NCBI RefSeq assembly: GCF_003633715.1
Contig: NZ_RBIE01000001.1
Coordinates: 434,001 to 498,000 of the forward strand
Direction of reading: 5' to 3'
DNA from: Thermovibrio guaymasensis
Lineage (GTDB): Bacteria > Aquificota > Aquificia > Desulfurobacteriales > Desulfurobacteriaceae
DNA length: 64,000 nt
How positions within the stretch are numbered: the first letter of the stretch is position 1; every line of letters starts with the position of its first letter. Both the position numbers and the translations under genes were made by a program. Below are positions 1 to 8,137 of this stretch, one piece after another. The notes beneath the pieces are model-generated. The model saw only the letters and a list, made by a program, of their open reading frames with translations. It did not search any database and was not told the origin of the DNA.

Positions 1-1441
1 CCTTACTGTATATGAGCTCTCCGCACCCTTTACAGTAAAAGGCAACTATCGGAACTCCCCAAATTCTCTGCCTTGAAATGCACCAATCGGGTCTGTTTTC
101 AACCATATTTCTAATTCTCGTTCTTCCCCACTCTGGAATCCAACTTACCCTATCAATTTCACTGAGGGCGGTTTCCCTAAGGGTTGGTTTTCCTTTATCA
201 AGGGCTATAAACCACTGAGGTGTAGCTCTAAAAATTACCTTTCCCTTACACCTCCAGCAGTGGGGATAGGAGTGGGTAATCTCTCCGGCGTAGAGTAAAT
301 TTCCCAGCTCTTTTAGCTTTTCAATTATTACTTTGTTTGCTTCCCAGATTTTCATTCCCTTTAACCACTGGGGAGCTTCGTCCGTAAACCTTCCGTAGTC
401 ATCAACGGGAACTAAAATAGGTAGGTTGTACTTGAGTCCAACCTGGTAGTCCTCCTCTCCGTGTCCTGGAGCTATATGAACAAGTCCTGTACCTGTATCT
501 GAAGCTACGTAGTCTGCTAGAACTACTTTACCTTCTCTATCGATAAAGGGATGGGTGTAGGTTAACCCTTCAATTTCGCTTCCTTTAAACTCCTTTATAA
601 CCTCCCCTTCAAGGCCCGTTTTCTCCTTAAAGTCGTTAAGGAGCTCTTTAGCAACTATTAAGTTCCCCTTTTCCGTCTTCAGGATTACGTATTTAAGTTC
701 AGGGTTTACCGCAATTGCAACGTTTGCGGGTAAAGTCCAGGGAGTTGTTGTCCATATAACTAAGTAGGTCTCTTCTGGAAAATCCTTAACCTTAAATGCA
801 ACGTAAATTGAAGGGGATTTCTCCTCCCAGTACTCAATTTCTGCTTCTGCAAGGGCAGTTACGCAGGACGGGCACCAGTAAACGGGTTTTTTAGCCCTGT
901 AGACTAGACCTTTTTCAAAGAACTTGCCAAGTTCCCTTACTATGTCGGCCTGGTATTTTGGATCCATAGTTATATATGGATTTTCCCAATCTCCCAGTAC
1001 TCCTAGCCTTATAAACTCTTCCTTTTGAGTCTTTACCCACTTTTCAGCGTAGTTCCTACACTTCTTCCTTACTTCTACCGGATCAACTTCGTCCTTCCTC
1101 TTCTTAATTTCCTTAAAAACAGCCCTTTCAATAGGTAGACCGTGGCAGTCCCATCCGGGTACGAAGGGAACTTGGTACCCCTGCATTAGCTTGGACTTTA
1201 TAACTATGTCCTTAAGGATTTTGTTAAGGGCATGGCCTATGTGAATGTGGCCGTTTGCGTAAGGTGGGCCGTCGTGAAGGATGAACTTGTCGTCACACTT
1301 GTGCTCTTCTAAAACTTTTTTGTAAAGTCCAATTTCCTGCCACTTCTTAAGTATTTCAGGTTCCTTCTTGGGTAAGTTTCCCCTCATGGGGAACTGGGTC
1401 TTGGGAAGATTAAGAGTCTCCTTGTAGTCTTTACCGGCCAT
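1..1441 (-). CDS. ileS: Isoleucyl-tRNA synthetase, N-terminal half (runs off the window)
   Basis: Class I aminoacyl-tRNA synthetase that charges tRNA-Ile. About 480 N-terminal residues of a protein usually near 930 are present; the C-terminal part with KMSKS and the zinc end lies beyond base 1. The catalytic HIGH-type motif appears as PPYANGHIHIGHAL close to the N-terminus, followed by PGWDCHGLPIE. Near the window edge is RYWGVPIVAFYCKGCG, typical of IleS. The ATG at 1441 follows AGGAGG with 6 bases between; an ATG 5 bases upstream is immediately closed by TAA. It is the last gene of a minus-strand series after truA, gpmI and a rhodanese. Identification is firm. Confidence 0.97.
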   Translation of the reverse strand, partial: MAGKDYKETLNLPKTQFPMRGNLPKKEPEILKKWQEIGLYKKVLEEHKCDDKFILHDGPPYANGHIHIGHALNKILKDIVIKSKLMQGYQVPFVPGWDCHGLPIERAVFKEIKKRKDEVDPVEVRKKCRNYAEKWVKTQKEEFIRLGVLGDWENPYITMDPKYQADIVRELGKFFEKGLVYRAKKPVYWCPSCVTALAEAEIEYWEEKSPSIYVAFKVKDFPEETYLVIWTTTPWTLPANVAIAVNPELKYVILKTEKGNLIVAKELLNDFKEKTGLEGEVIKEFKGSEIEGLTYTHPFIDREGKVVLADYVASDTGTGLVHIAPGHGEEDYQVGLKYNLPILVPVDDYGRFTDEAPQWLKGMKIWEANKVIIEKLKELGNLLYAGEITHSYPHCWRCKGKVIFRATPQWFIALDKGKPTLRETALSEIDRVSWIPEWGRTRIRNMVENRPDWCISRQRIWGVPIVAFYCKGCGELIYSK

Positions 1442-1505
1442 TACATTCCTCCTGCCGTTGGTGGCTCTATTTTAGCAGAGGTTGGGGAAGGGGGGATTTT
1501 TGAAG

Positions 1506-1525
1506 GGGGTAGGAAACCCTACCCC
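1506..1525 (-). terminator. Hairpin at the end of the rhodanese gene
   Basis: GGGGTAGG and CCTACCCC form a perfect 8-bp stem with a 4-base loop that includes the rhodanese stop codon. No clear U-tract follows on the minus strand, so it may slow or partly stop transcription into ileS rather than act as a full terminator. Confidence 0.4.
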
Positions 1526-1917
1526 TCAGTGTGGGCCCTGTGGCACTCAATGAGGTTGTCAATGTCACCGTCAAGGACGTAAACGTTAACGTATCCCATC
1601 GCTTCAAGGAAGCCAGCTACTCTATTTGCCAACTTTCCGGTTTTACATCCTACTAAAATAGGGTGGTTTTTTGGTTTAGGTAGCCTGTCAAGGTTTTCGG
1701 GGAGCTCGGGATAAGGGATGTAAACTGCTCCGGGAATCCCTATTTCCTCGGCATTCTCCCTCTCTACATGCTCAGGAGGTCTAACGTCAAGGACGAATGC
1801 TCCCAATTCCTTAATTAGCTCCCTTGCTCTGTGGAGGTCTACGTTTCCGTAAAGGGGCTTTTCCTTGTCGGCCTTGATGGCCTCCTTCAGGTTTTCAATT
1901 AGGATTTCAATGCTCAT
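1519..1917 (-). CDS. Single-domain rhodanese-like protein
   Basis: Rhodanese domain covering most of the 132 residues: FVLDVRPPEH near 41-50 (the DVR substrate-site motif), the GIPGAVYIPY stretch near 60-69, and the active-site loop GCKTGKLA with the candidate catalytic Cys91. Family members carry a persulfide on this cysteine and serve sulfur transfer or disposal, which fits a sulfur-respiring thermophile (inference). There is no signal peptide, so it should be cytoplasmic. It sits 42 bases after gpmI and 77 before ileS, without an obvious functional link. The precise sulfur donor and acceptor cannot be told. Confidence 0.85.
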   Translation of the reverse strand: MSIEILIENLKEAIKADKEKPLYGNVDLHRARELIKELGAFVLDVRPPEHVERENAEEIGIPGAVYIPYPELPENLDRLPKPKNHPILVGCKTGKLANRVAGFLEAMGYVNVYVLDGDIDNLIECHRAHTEG

Positions 1918-1959
1918 CTCTCCCTCCTTTTATTTGGTTTCTAGATTTAATCTAATTCT

Positions 1960-3540
1960 CTAGAATTCTCCTTCAACGATTACGTCTCCGGTCATTTCTG
2001 GGGGGATTTCCTCTCCTAGGATGTAGAGTATAGAGGGAGCTATGTCCCCCAGAATTCCCACTACAGGGATTCCTCCAAACGCTTCCGGAAGGTTTACTTC
2101 TTTTTTCTCCCTCCTCCTAACGCCGTAAGCACCACACTGACCCTTTACAACAACAAAGGGAACCGGGTTTGTAGTATGGGCGGTCCATGGACCTCCCGTT
2201 TCCGGGTCAACCATCTGCTCAGCGTTTCCGTGGTCTGCCGTAACTACGGCAATTCCTCCTTCCTCTAAGGTTGCCTTTACAACTTTCTTCAAGCACTTAT
2301 CAACAGCCTCAATTGCCTTAATGGTTGCCTCAAGGTTTCCGGTATGGCCGACCATATCTGGGTTTGCAAAGTTGACAACTACTAGCCTGTACTTTCTGCT
2401 CTTTATTCCCTCAACTACTTTCTGGGCGACTTCAAATGCGCTCATTTCAGGTTTAAGGTCGTAAGTTGGAACTTTAGGGGAAGGTACCAGTATCCTCTCT
2501 TCCCCTAGGAAGGGCTCCTCCCTTCCACCGTTAAAGAAGTAGGTAACGTGGGCGTACTTCTCAGTTTCTGCTACCCTCAGCTGTTTGTAGCCAAGTTTTG
2601 ATATTACTTCTCCGAGCACGTTTTTAAGTTCCTGAGGAGGGAAAGCAACTTTAAATGGGAAGGATTCATCGTAGAGGGTCATAGTTGCAACCATCTTTGG
2701 CTTTACGACTTGTTTTCTATTAAACCCTTTAAAATCTGGAAGGCCTACTGCTGAGACTATCTGTCTCATCCTGTCGGCCCTAAAGTTGAAGAAGAAGACA
2801 ACGTCCCCGTCCTCAATTAAGCACTCCGGTGAAATTACGTAGGGTTTAACGAACTCGTCGGTTTCCCCCCTTCTATATGCATCCATTAGGGCTTTAATTG
2901 GGTCTTTACAGTGGTAACCTTCTCCGAGGACGAGAGCGTTGTAGGCCATTTCCGTTCTGTCCCAACGTTTGTCCCTGTCCATGTAGTAGTATCGGCCTCC
3001 CATCGTGCCGATCTTTCCAACTCCAAGCTCTTTGATTTTCTCAATTAAAGCCCTTAAGTACTTCTCTGCGCTTTTTGGGGGAGTGTCCCTTCCGTCCAGA
3101 ATTGGATGGATGCATACGTTCTTAACTCCAAACTCCTTTGCAAGCTCTAAAAGGGCAAAGAGGTGTTCTATGTGGCTGTGAACTCCTCCGTCTGATAGGA
3201 GGCCTACAAAGTGGAGCTTTCCACCCTCTCTAGCCTTTTCAAAGATTTCCTTTAGAACGGGATTTTCCTTGGCTTTCCCTTCCTTAAAGGCCTTGGTAAT
3301 CCTTACAATGTCCTGCCAAACGATTCTTCCGGCTCCTATGTTCATATGGCCGACTTCAGAGTTTCCCATCTGTCCTTCAGGTAGTCCTACTGCTTCTCCG
3401 GAGGCTTTTAGTAGGCCTTTAGGGTACGTTTCCCACAGGTAATCCCAGAAAGGGGTTTCTGCAAGGGCTATTGCATTCCCCTCCTTCTCAGGACTGTATC
3501 CAAATCCGTCAAGGATTATTAAAGTTACAAACTCTGCCAT
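1960..3540 (-). CDS. gpmI: 2,3-bisphosphoglycerate-independent phosphoglycerate mutase
   Basis: Interconverts 3- and 2-phosphoglycerate in glycolysis and gluconeogenesis with two Mn ions and a phosphoserine intermediate. The metal-binding LILDGFG lies at the N-terminus, the phosphorylated serine is Ser61 in GQMGNSEVGHMNIG, and the second metal motif TADHGNAEQM is near residue 435. At 526 residues it has the normal family length. I start at ATG 3540 because GAGGTG lies directly upstream; a GTG two codons earlier overlaps that site. It lies 30 bases after truA on the same strand. The cofactor-independent enzyme suits an autotroph that runs gluconeogenesis. Confidence 0.96.
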   Translation of the reverse strand: MAEFVTLIILDGFGYSPEKEGNAIALAETPFWDYLWETYPKGLLKASGEAVGLPEGQMGNSEVGHMNIGAGRIVWQDIVRITKAFKEGKAKENPVLKEIFEKAREGGKLHFVGLLSDGGVHSHIEHLFALLELAKEFGVKNVCIHPILDGRDTPPKSAEKYLRALIEKIKELGVGKIGTMGGRYYYMDRDKRWDRTEMAYNALVLGEGYHCKDPIKALMDAYRRGETDEFVKPYVISPECLIEDGDVVFFFNFRADRMRQIVSAVGLPDFKGFNRKQVVKPKMVATMTLYDESFPFKVAFPPQELKNVLGEVISKLGYKQLRVAETEKYAHVTYFFNGGREEPFLGEERILVPSPKVPTYDLKPEMSAFEVAQKVVEGIKSRKYRLVVVNFANPDMVGHTGNLEATIKAIEAVDKCLKKVVKATLEEGGIAVVTADHGNAEQMVDPETGGPWTAHTTNPVPFVVVKGQCGAYGVRRREKKEVNLPEAFGGIPVVGILGDIAPSILYILGEEIPPEMTGDVIVEGEF

Positions 3541-3569
3541 AGTCACCTCTCGTTAAATGAAAATTGTTT

Positions 3570-4322
3570 TCAATAAGGATAGTCTTCATAGAAGACCTTT
3601 TCAAGGTAAAGTCCATCTGCAGGTGCTAGGAAGGGAGCTCTCTCCCTGTTCCTCCCTTCAAGAATCTCTTTTACGTCTTCAGGTTTTAACTTTCCCTCCC
3701 CTACTTTTACAAGGGTTGCCACCATTACCCTAACCATGTGCCTTAAGAAGGAGCGACCCCAAACTCTTATCTCTATTGTATTTCCGATTTTCTCAATCTT
3801 TATCTCATTTACTTCCCTAATAGGGTTAACCTCTTTGCTCCTGTCCTTTTTGCTGAAGGAGGTAAAGTCATGGACTCCAATCAGAAAACTGGAGGCTTCA
3901 GCCATCTTTTCAGTATTTAGGGGAAAGGGAAAGAACCAACTCCTTCTGTACTCAAAGGGACTAGGAATTGAACGGTTAAATATCCTGTAAAGGTACTCCT
4001 TTCCCTTTGCGTTCCTCCTTGAGTCAAAGTCTAAAGGGACTTCCTCAATCTTAGTTACTTTAATATCGGGAGGTAGGAGACCGTTTAGTCCTCTTATTAG
4101 TCTCTCCTTTGGTATCTCTTTTTCGGTCTTAAAGTTTGCAACTTGACCCCTTGCGTGGACTCCTGCATCTGTCCTGCTTGCTCCTACCAGCTTTACCTCT
4201 TCCTTCAAAATTGTTCTTAAAGCCTTTATTATTTCACCTGCTACTGTTGGTTTATCAGGTAAAACCTGCCAGCCGTAGTAGTTAGTTCCTAAGTACTCAA
4301 CTGTAAGTTTCAAATTCCGCAA
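3570..4322 (-). CDS. truA: tRNA pseudouridine(38-40) synthase
   Basis: Converts uridines 38-40 of the anticodon arm to pseudouridine. The catalytic aspartate is Asp52 in GASRTDAGVHARGQ, the family signature; YYGW near residues 15-18 and the late motif FLRHMVR also match. At 250 residues it has the usual length. The start is TTG at 4322 with GGAGG 5-6 bases upstream. It begins a minus-strand series with gpmI and lies divergent to the antiporter gene, sharing a 49-base intergenic region. Confidence 0.96.
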   Translation of the reverse strand: MRNLKLTVEYLGTNYYGWQVLPDKPTVAGEIIKALRTILKEEVKLVGASRTDAGVHARGQVANFKTEKEIPKERLIRGLNGLLPPDIKVTKIEEVPLDFDSRRNAKGKEYLYRIFNRSIPSPFEYRRSWFFPFPLNTEKMAEASSFLIGVHDFTSFSKKDRSKEVNPIREVNEIKIEKIGNTIEIRVWGRSFLRHMVRVMVATLVKVGEGKLKPEDVKEILEGRNRERAPFLAPADGLYLEKVFYEDYPY

Positions 4323-4371
4323 CTCTTCCTCCCATTTGGTATCTTTCCTCTTAATTTAAAGGAGGTTTAAC

Positions 4372-5514
4372 TTGAAAGTTCAAACTGAGAGTCTAATTGT
4401 AAGCGTTTTAATAATACTTGCAGGAATTGGGGCCCTTGAGATTGGCTTTTCCTCTTCAATCTTTGAAATCCTTGCAGGAACTTTTGCTTCAAACTTCTTA
4501 AAGTTGGGAGACCTTCCCTGGATAGACTTCCTCTCAAACCTAGGCCTTTTAGGTTTAATGTTCTTTGCAGGGCTAGAAACAGATCCGGAGCTCCTAAGGA
4601 AGCACTGTTTAAAGAGCCTATTTATAGGGTTTTCCTCTTACTTCTTCCCCTTAGTGAGCGTTTTCTACTTCTCCCACTATATACTCGGCTACTCCTTTGA
4701 GGCTTCTGTACTTATTGGAATCGCCCTCTCTACAACTTCCTTAGCCCTCGTTTATCCCCTGTTGAAGGAGAAGGGACTTTTGAACTACCCTGCCGGTCAA
4801 ATTCTACTTGCAGGTGCTATGGTTGTTGACATTTCAAGTATGTTAACGATGAGCTTTCTGTTTGAGGGAATAAACGTATATAACTTGATCTTTACAGCTG
4901 TTCTCGTCCTTCTTCTGTTCCGTCTTCCAAAGTGGGGTGAGAAGCTTTTTGAAAGGTACAGCGGAAATCAGATTGAGTTTAAGACCAGGTTTATAGTGAT
5001 AGTCCTTGTCGCCCTTGGTTTTCTCTCTGAGCAAGTTCACATTAACGAAGCGGTCCTTGCCTTTACTACGGGAATATTCTTTGCAGAGCTCTTTAGGAAG
5101 GATAAAGTTATAGAGAAGAAGATAAGGGCTTTAATATTCGGTTTCTTGGCTCCCTTCTTTTTCTTTAAGGCCGGCTACTCTGTGAAGCTCTCTGTAGTCT
5201 CTTTAAAGGTTATTTTCTTAGCCCTCTTTTTAGGGTCAATAGCCTTTGTAACTAAGTACGTTGGAACAGTATATGCAACTGCTAACCTCTTTAAGAGTGC
5301 TGTTTACAAACTTGCCGGACTCTTCTTTAACATGAGGTTGACCTTCGGTATAGTGGCCTCTGTTTTTGGTCTTGAAGCAGGCTTAATTGATGAAGAGACT
5401 TACGTTGCTCTTCTTCTAATAATAGTGTCAACGTCCCTTGTTGCCTCAGTTATATCTAACCGCTTTCCCCACGAGACCAGTGATGACCTCCTTGAGGATA
5501 TATTTAAGATTTGA
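4372..5514 (+). CDS. CPA2-type cation:proton antiporter (membrane)
   Basis: A 380-residue, almost wholly hydrophobic protein with about 11-12 predicted membrane spans and no TrkA-N or other regulatory tail. The segment LGLLGLMFFAGLETDP near residues 58-73 matches the monovalent-cation:proton antiporter-2 (KefB/NapA-like) family. Such proteins exchange Na or K for protons, or act as K efflux systems. Start TTG 4372 has GGAGG 6 bases upstream. Its stop overlaps or closely precedes the GCS2 gene, so the two may be co-transcribed. The ion cannot be read from sequence alone. Confidence 0.85.
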   Translation: MKVQTESLIVSVLIILAGIGALEIGFSSSIFEILAGTFASNFLKLGDLPWIDFLSNLGLLGLMFFAGLETDPELLRKHCLKSLFIGFSSYFFPLVSVFYFSHYILGYSFEASVLIGIALSTTSLALVYPLLKEKGLLNYPAGQILLAGAMVVDISSMLTMSFLFEGINVYNLIFTAVLVLLLFRLPKWGEKLFERYSGNQIEFKTRFIVIVLVALGFLSEQVHINEAVLAFTTGIFFAELFRKDKVIEKKIRALIFGFLAPFFFFKAGYSVKLSVVSLKVIFLALFLGSIAFVTKYVGTVYATANLFKSAVYKLAGLFFNMRLTFGIVASVFGLEAGLIDEETYVALLLIIVSTSLVASVISNRFPHETSDDLLEDIFKI

Positions 5515-5555
5515 GGCTTTCTGGTAGAATTGGAAAGAAATATTGTGAGGTTTTT

Positions 5556-6620
5556 TTGAAGTTTTCTCCCTCTAAGCCTTTGACTGTTGGCTTTGAGCTT
5601 GAGGTTCAGATAGTAAATTCTAGCGATTTTTCTCTAAAGAGCTCTTCATCGGAAATTTTTAGATCCATCAGCTCTTCTCTCATCCAGAAGGAATTCCTAG
5701 ACTCAATGTTGGAGTTTGTTAGTTCTCCCCATGAGACTCCAGAGAGTGCGGTTGAGGAAGTTTTTAATGAAGTTAAGAGAGTTTTAGACTTGGGAAGGAA
5801 GAGGGGCTTTCTCCTTTCAGCCTCCGGAACCCACCCTTTTGCCAAACCTGAAAGTGTTAGAGTAACTAAAAATGATAGGTACCTTAGATTACTTGAAGAG
5901 TTTCAGGAGATTTTAAGGAACTTTTTAATTTACGGACTTCACATTCATGTAGGTTTTCCAGATGAAGAGAGCATGATAAATGCCTATAACGTTTTTGTTG
6001 AGTACTCTCCACTCTTCCTTGCCCTATCTGTCTCCTCTCCTTTCTTTAGGGGGAGGAATACGGGGATTTACTCTTACAGGAGCAAACTCTTTGAGCAACT
6101 TCCAAGGGCAGGTGTTCCGCAGCAGTTTTCTTCGTATGAGGAGTTTCTTGATCTCTTTTCTATCTTAAAGGAGACCCAAACAGTTGAGGGTTTAAAGGAC
6201 GTGTGGTGGGACGTAAGGCCGAGGCCGGATTTTGGGACTGTTGAGCTCAGGATTTGTGATTCTATCCCTTCAAAAGAGAGAATTGCCGGCCTTTTAAACC
6301 TTGCAGTTATGTTAGGTTCTCTCTCCTTTAAGGAGAGGCTCTCTCCCTACTACCACCAGGTCCACCTTCAGAATAGGTGGAGTGCAGCCCGTTACGGCAT
6401 AAACGGTTACTTCATAGATAGGGGTAGAAAGGTAAAAGTGGGAACAAAGCTCCTTGAAATTGTAAGTAGTTTTACCAAGCACTTTGGGGGGCTGAGGGAA
6501 GGAGCTAGGACCCTTGAGAAGTTGACTACAGAGCCGACTTTGGCTGAGCTTCAGGTTGAAGCTTTTAAGAGGAGTGGAGATTTAAAACCACTTGTTAAGC
6601 TTTCCCTTTTGGAGGTTTAA
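5556..6620 (+). CDS. GCS2-family carboxylate-amine ligase (glutamate-cysteine ligase-like, YbdK type)
   Basis: ATP-dependent ligase of the plant/YbdK-type glutamate-cysteine ligase family, which joins the gamma-carboxyl of glutamate to an amine. Family features seen are VGFELEVQ at the N-terminus, the GLHIHVGF metal/ATP motif, and DVRPRPDFGTVELRICD. I start at TTG 5556 because GAGG lies 5 bases upstream and the resulting N-terminus matches family proteins; an in-frame TTG at 5511, overlapping the antiporter stop, is possible and would add 15 residues. The gene is followed after 2 bases by gamma-glutamyltransferase, suggesting a linked make-and-break pathway for a gamma-glutamyl compound. The true amine partner is unknown, and no glutathione synthetase lies nearby. 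Confidence 0.85.
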   Translation: MKFSPSKPLTVGFELEVQIVNSSDFSLKSSSSEIFRSISSSLIQKEFLDSMLEFVSSPHETPESAVEEVFNEVKRVLDLGRKRGFLLSASGTHPFAKPESVRVTKNDRYLRLLEEFQEILRNFLIYGLHIHVGFPDEESMINAYNVFVEYSPLFLALSVSSPFFRGRNTGIYSYRSKLFEQLPRAGVPQQFSSYEEFLDLFSILKETQTVEGLKDVWWDVRPRPDFGTVELRICDSIPSKERIAGLLNLAVMLGSLSFKERLSPYYHQVHLQNRWSAARYGINGYFIDRGRKVKVGTKLLEIVSSFTKHFGGLREGARTLEKLTTEPTLAELQVEAFKRSGDLKPLVKLSLLEV

Positions 6621-6622
6621 AG

Positions 6623-8137
6623 TTGAAAGGAGCTGTAGCTGCAGGAGATAGACTTACAGCAGAGGCGGCCGCTGAAGTTTTAAGGGCTGGAGGAAACGCC
6701 TTTGACGCAGCTGTTGCCGCAGCTTTTGCCTCTCCAATGTGTGAACCAGCCTTAACGTCTGCAGGTGGTGGAGGATTCCTCCTAGCAGTTTCTCCCGATC
6801 AACCACCGGTTCTTTACGACTTCTTCGTTGACGTTCCTCCAAAGAGGATAGATAACCCTAACTTTTACCCTATAACTGTTGATTTCGGTGACGCAAAGCA
6901 GGTTTTCCATATCGGTGCCGGTTCTGTGGCGGTTCCCGGTTTTGTTGCAGGCCTTTTGAGGGTTCACTCTGAAAAGGGAAGGCTCCCTTTAAAGGAGGTT
7001 CTCTCTCCTGCACTTTCCTACGCAAGGAGAGGAGTTTACCTCTCTCCTACTCAGGCCTCTTTTGTAAAGCTCTTAGAGCCTATCTTCACTGCAACTTCTT
7101 ACTCAAGGAAGGTCTTTGCTCCAGGAGGAAAGTTAATAGATGAGAGGACCCTTTTTAAAAATTCAGACTATGCCAATTTCCTTGAGCTCTTAATAGAAGA
7201 AGGTCAATGGGCTTTTTACGAGGGAGAGATTGCCGACGCTATAGAGAGGGTTTCGGTTGAAGAGGGTGGACTTATAAGGAAGGAGGACCTTGAGAGGTAT
7301 AAAGTTGTTGAGAGGAGGCCTCTTTCCTTTCAATTTAAGGGTAGAGAAGTCCTTACAAATCCCCCTCCCTCTTCTGGAGGAATTTTAGTAGCTTTTACTC
7401 TCAGCCTCCTTGAAAAGACCGATTTGAGTAGGTGGGGTTTTCTTGAGCACCTTTCTTCCTTAATTGAGGCTATGGCAACGACCGAAGTTTTCAGGGAGAA
7501 GTTCGTTAATGGCCACCTCCATGACGAAAACCTTGAGGACCTGTTAAGTAGGGAAGAGGTTACTTCAACCTATGAACGCTTATTTAACATGAGGCTAAAC
7601 TTGTGGGGTAATACTACCCACGTTAGCGTTCTTGATAGTGAAGGTAACGGGGTTTCAATGACTACAACCAACGGTGAAGGTTCTGGAGTTGTAGTTCCTG
7701 GAACGGGGGTAATGCTGAATAACATGCTTGGGGAGGAAGACCTTAACCCTCGAGGCTTCTTTAAGTGGCCTCCTTACGTTCGTCTTCCTTCAATGATGTC
7801 TCCAACTGCTGTGGTTGCTACGTCTGGAGTAGAGCTCCTCCTTGGAAGTGCAGGTAGTAACAGAATAAGGAGCGCAATAGTTAACGTTATACTTAACTAT
7901 ATAGTCTTCAAGTTCTCCGTTGAGGAGAGTATAGAGCTTCCAAGGGTCCACTATGAGAAGGGGAGAGTTTTTATTGAACCTGGATACGACGAATCCCTCC
8001 TTAACGTTTTAAAGGAACATTACCGTTTAGTACAGTTTAGAGAAAGGAACATGTTCTTTGGGGGAGTTCAGGCGGTAGATTTTAACTATAGGGGTAAAGG
8101 AGATCCGAGGAGGGGAGGCGTCTTTTTGAGGGTTTGA
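6623..8137 (+). CDS. ggt: Gamma-glutamyltransferase/hydrolase, cytoplasmic type
   Basis: Ntn-hydrolase that cleaves or transfers gamma-glutamyl groups after self-cleavage. The N-terminus GAVAAGDRLTAEAAAEVLR is typical. The cleavage site is Asn330|Thr331 in GNTTHVSVLD, so Thr331 becomes the nucleophile. SMMSPT and the glycine-rich GSAGSNRIRSA downstream also match. No signal peptide is present, unlike E. coli Ggt, so it resembles the shorter cytoplasmic YwrD-like group. TTG 6623 follows GGAGG by 7 bases, almost touching the GCS2 ligase. It converges on glnD with no gap. Confidence 0.92.
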   Translation: MKGAVAAGDRLTAEAAAEVLRAGGNAFDAAVAAAFASPMCEPALTSAGGGGFLLAVSPDQPPVLYDFFVDVPPKRIDNPNFYPITVDFGDAKQVFHIGAGSVAVPGFVAGLLRVHSEKGRLPLKEVLSPALSYARRGVYLSPTQASFVKLLEPIFTATSYSRKVFAPGGKLIDERTLFKNSDYANFLELLIEEGQWAFYEGEIADAIERVSVEEGGLIRKEDLERYKVVERRPLSFQFKGREVLTNPPPSSGGILVAFTLSLLEKTDLSRWGFLEHLSSLIEAMATTEVFREKFVNGHLHDENLEDLLSREEVTSTYERLFNMRLNLWGNTTHVSVLDSEGNGVSMTTTNGEGSGVVVPGTGVMLNNMLGEEDLNPRGFFKWPPYVRLPSMMSPTAVVATSGVELLLGSAGSNRIRSAIVNVILNYIVFKFSVEESIELPRVHYEKGRVFIEPGYDESLLNVLKEHYRLVQFRERNMFFGGVQAVDFNYRGKGDPRRGGVFLRV

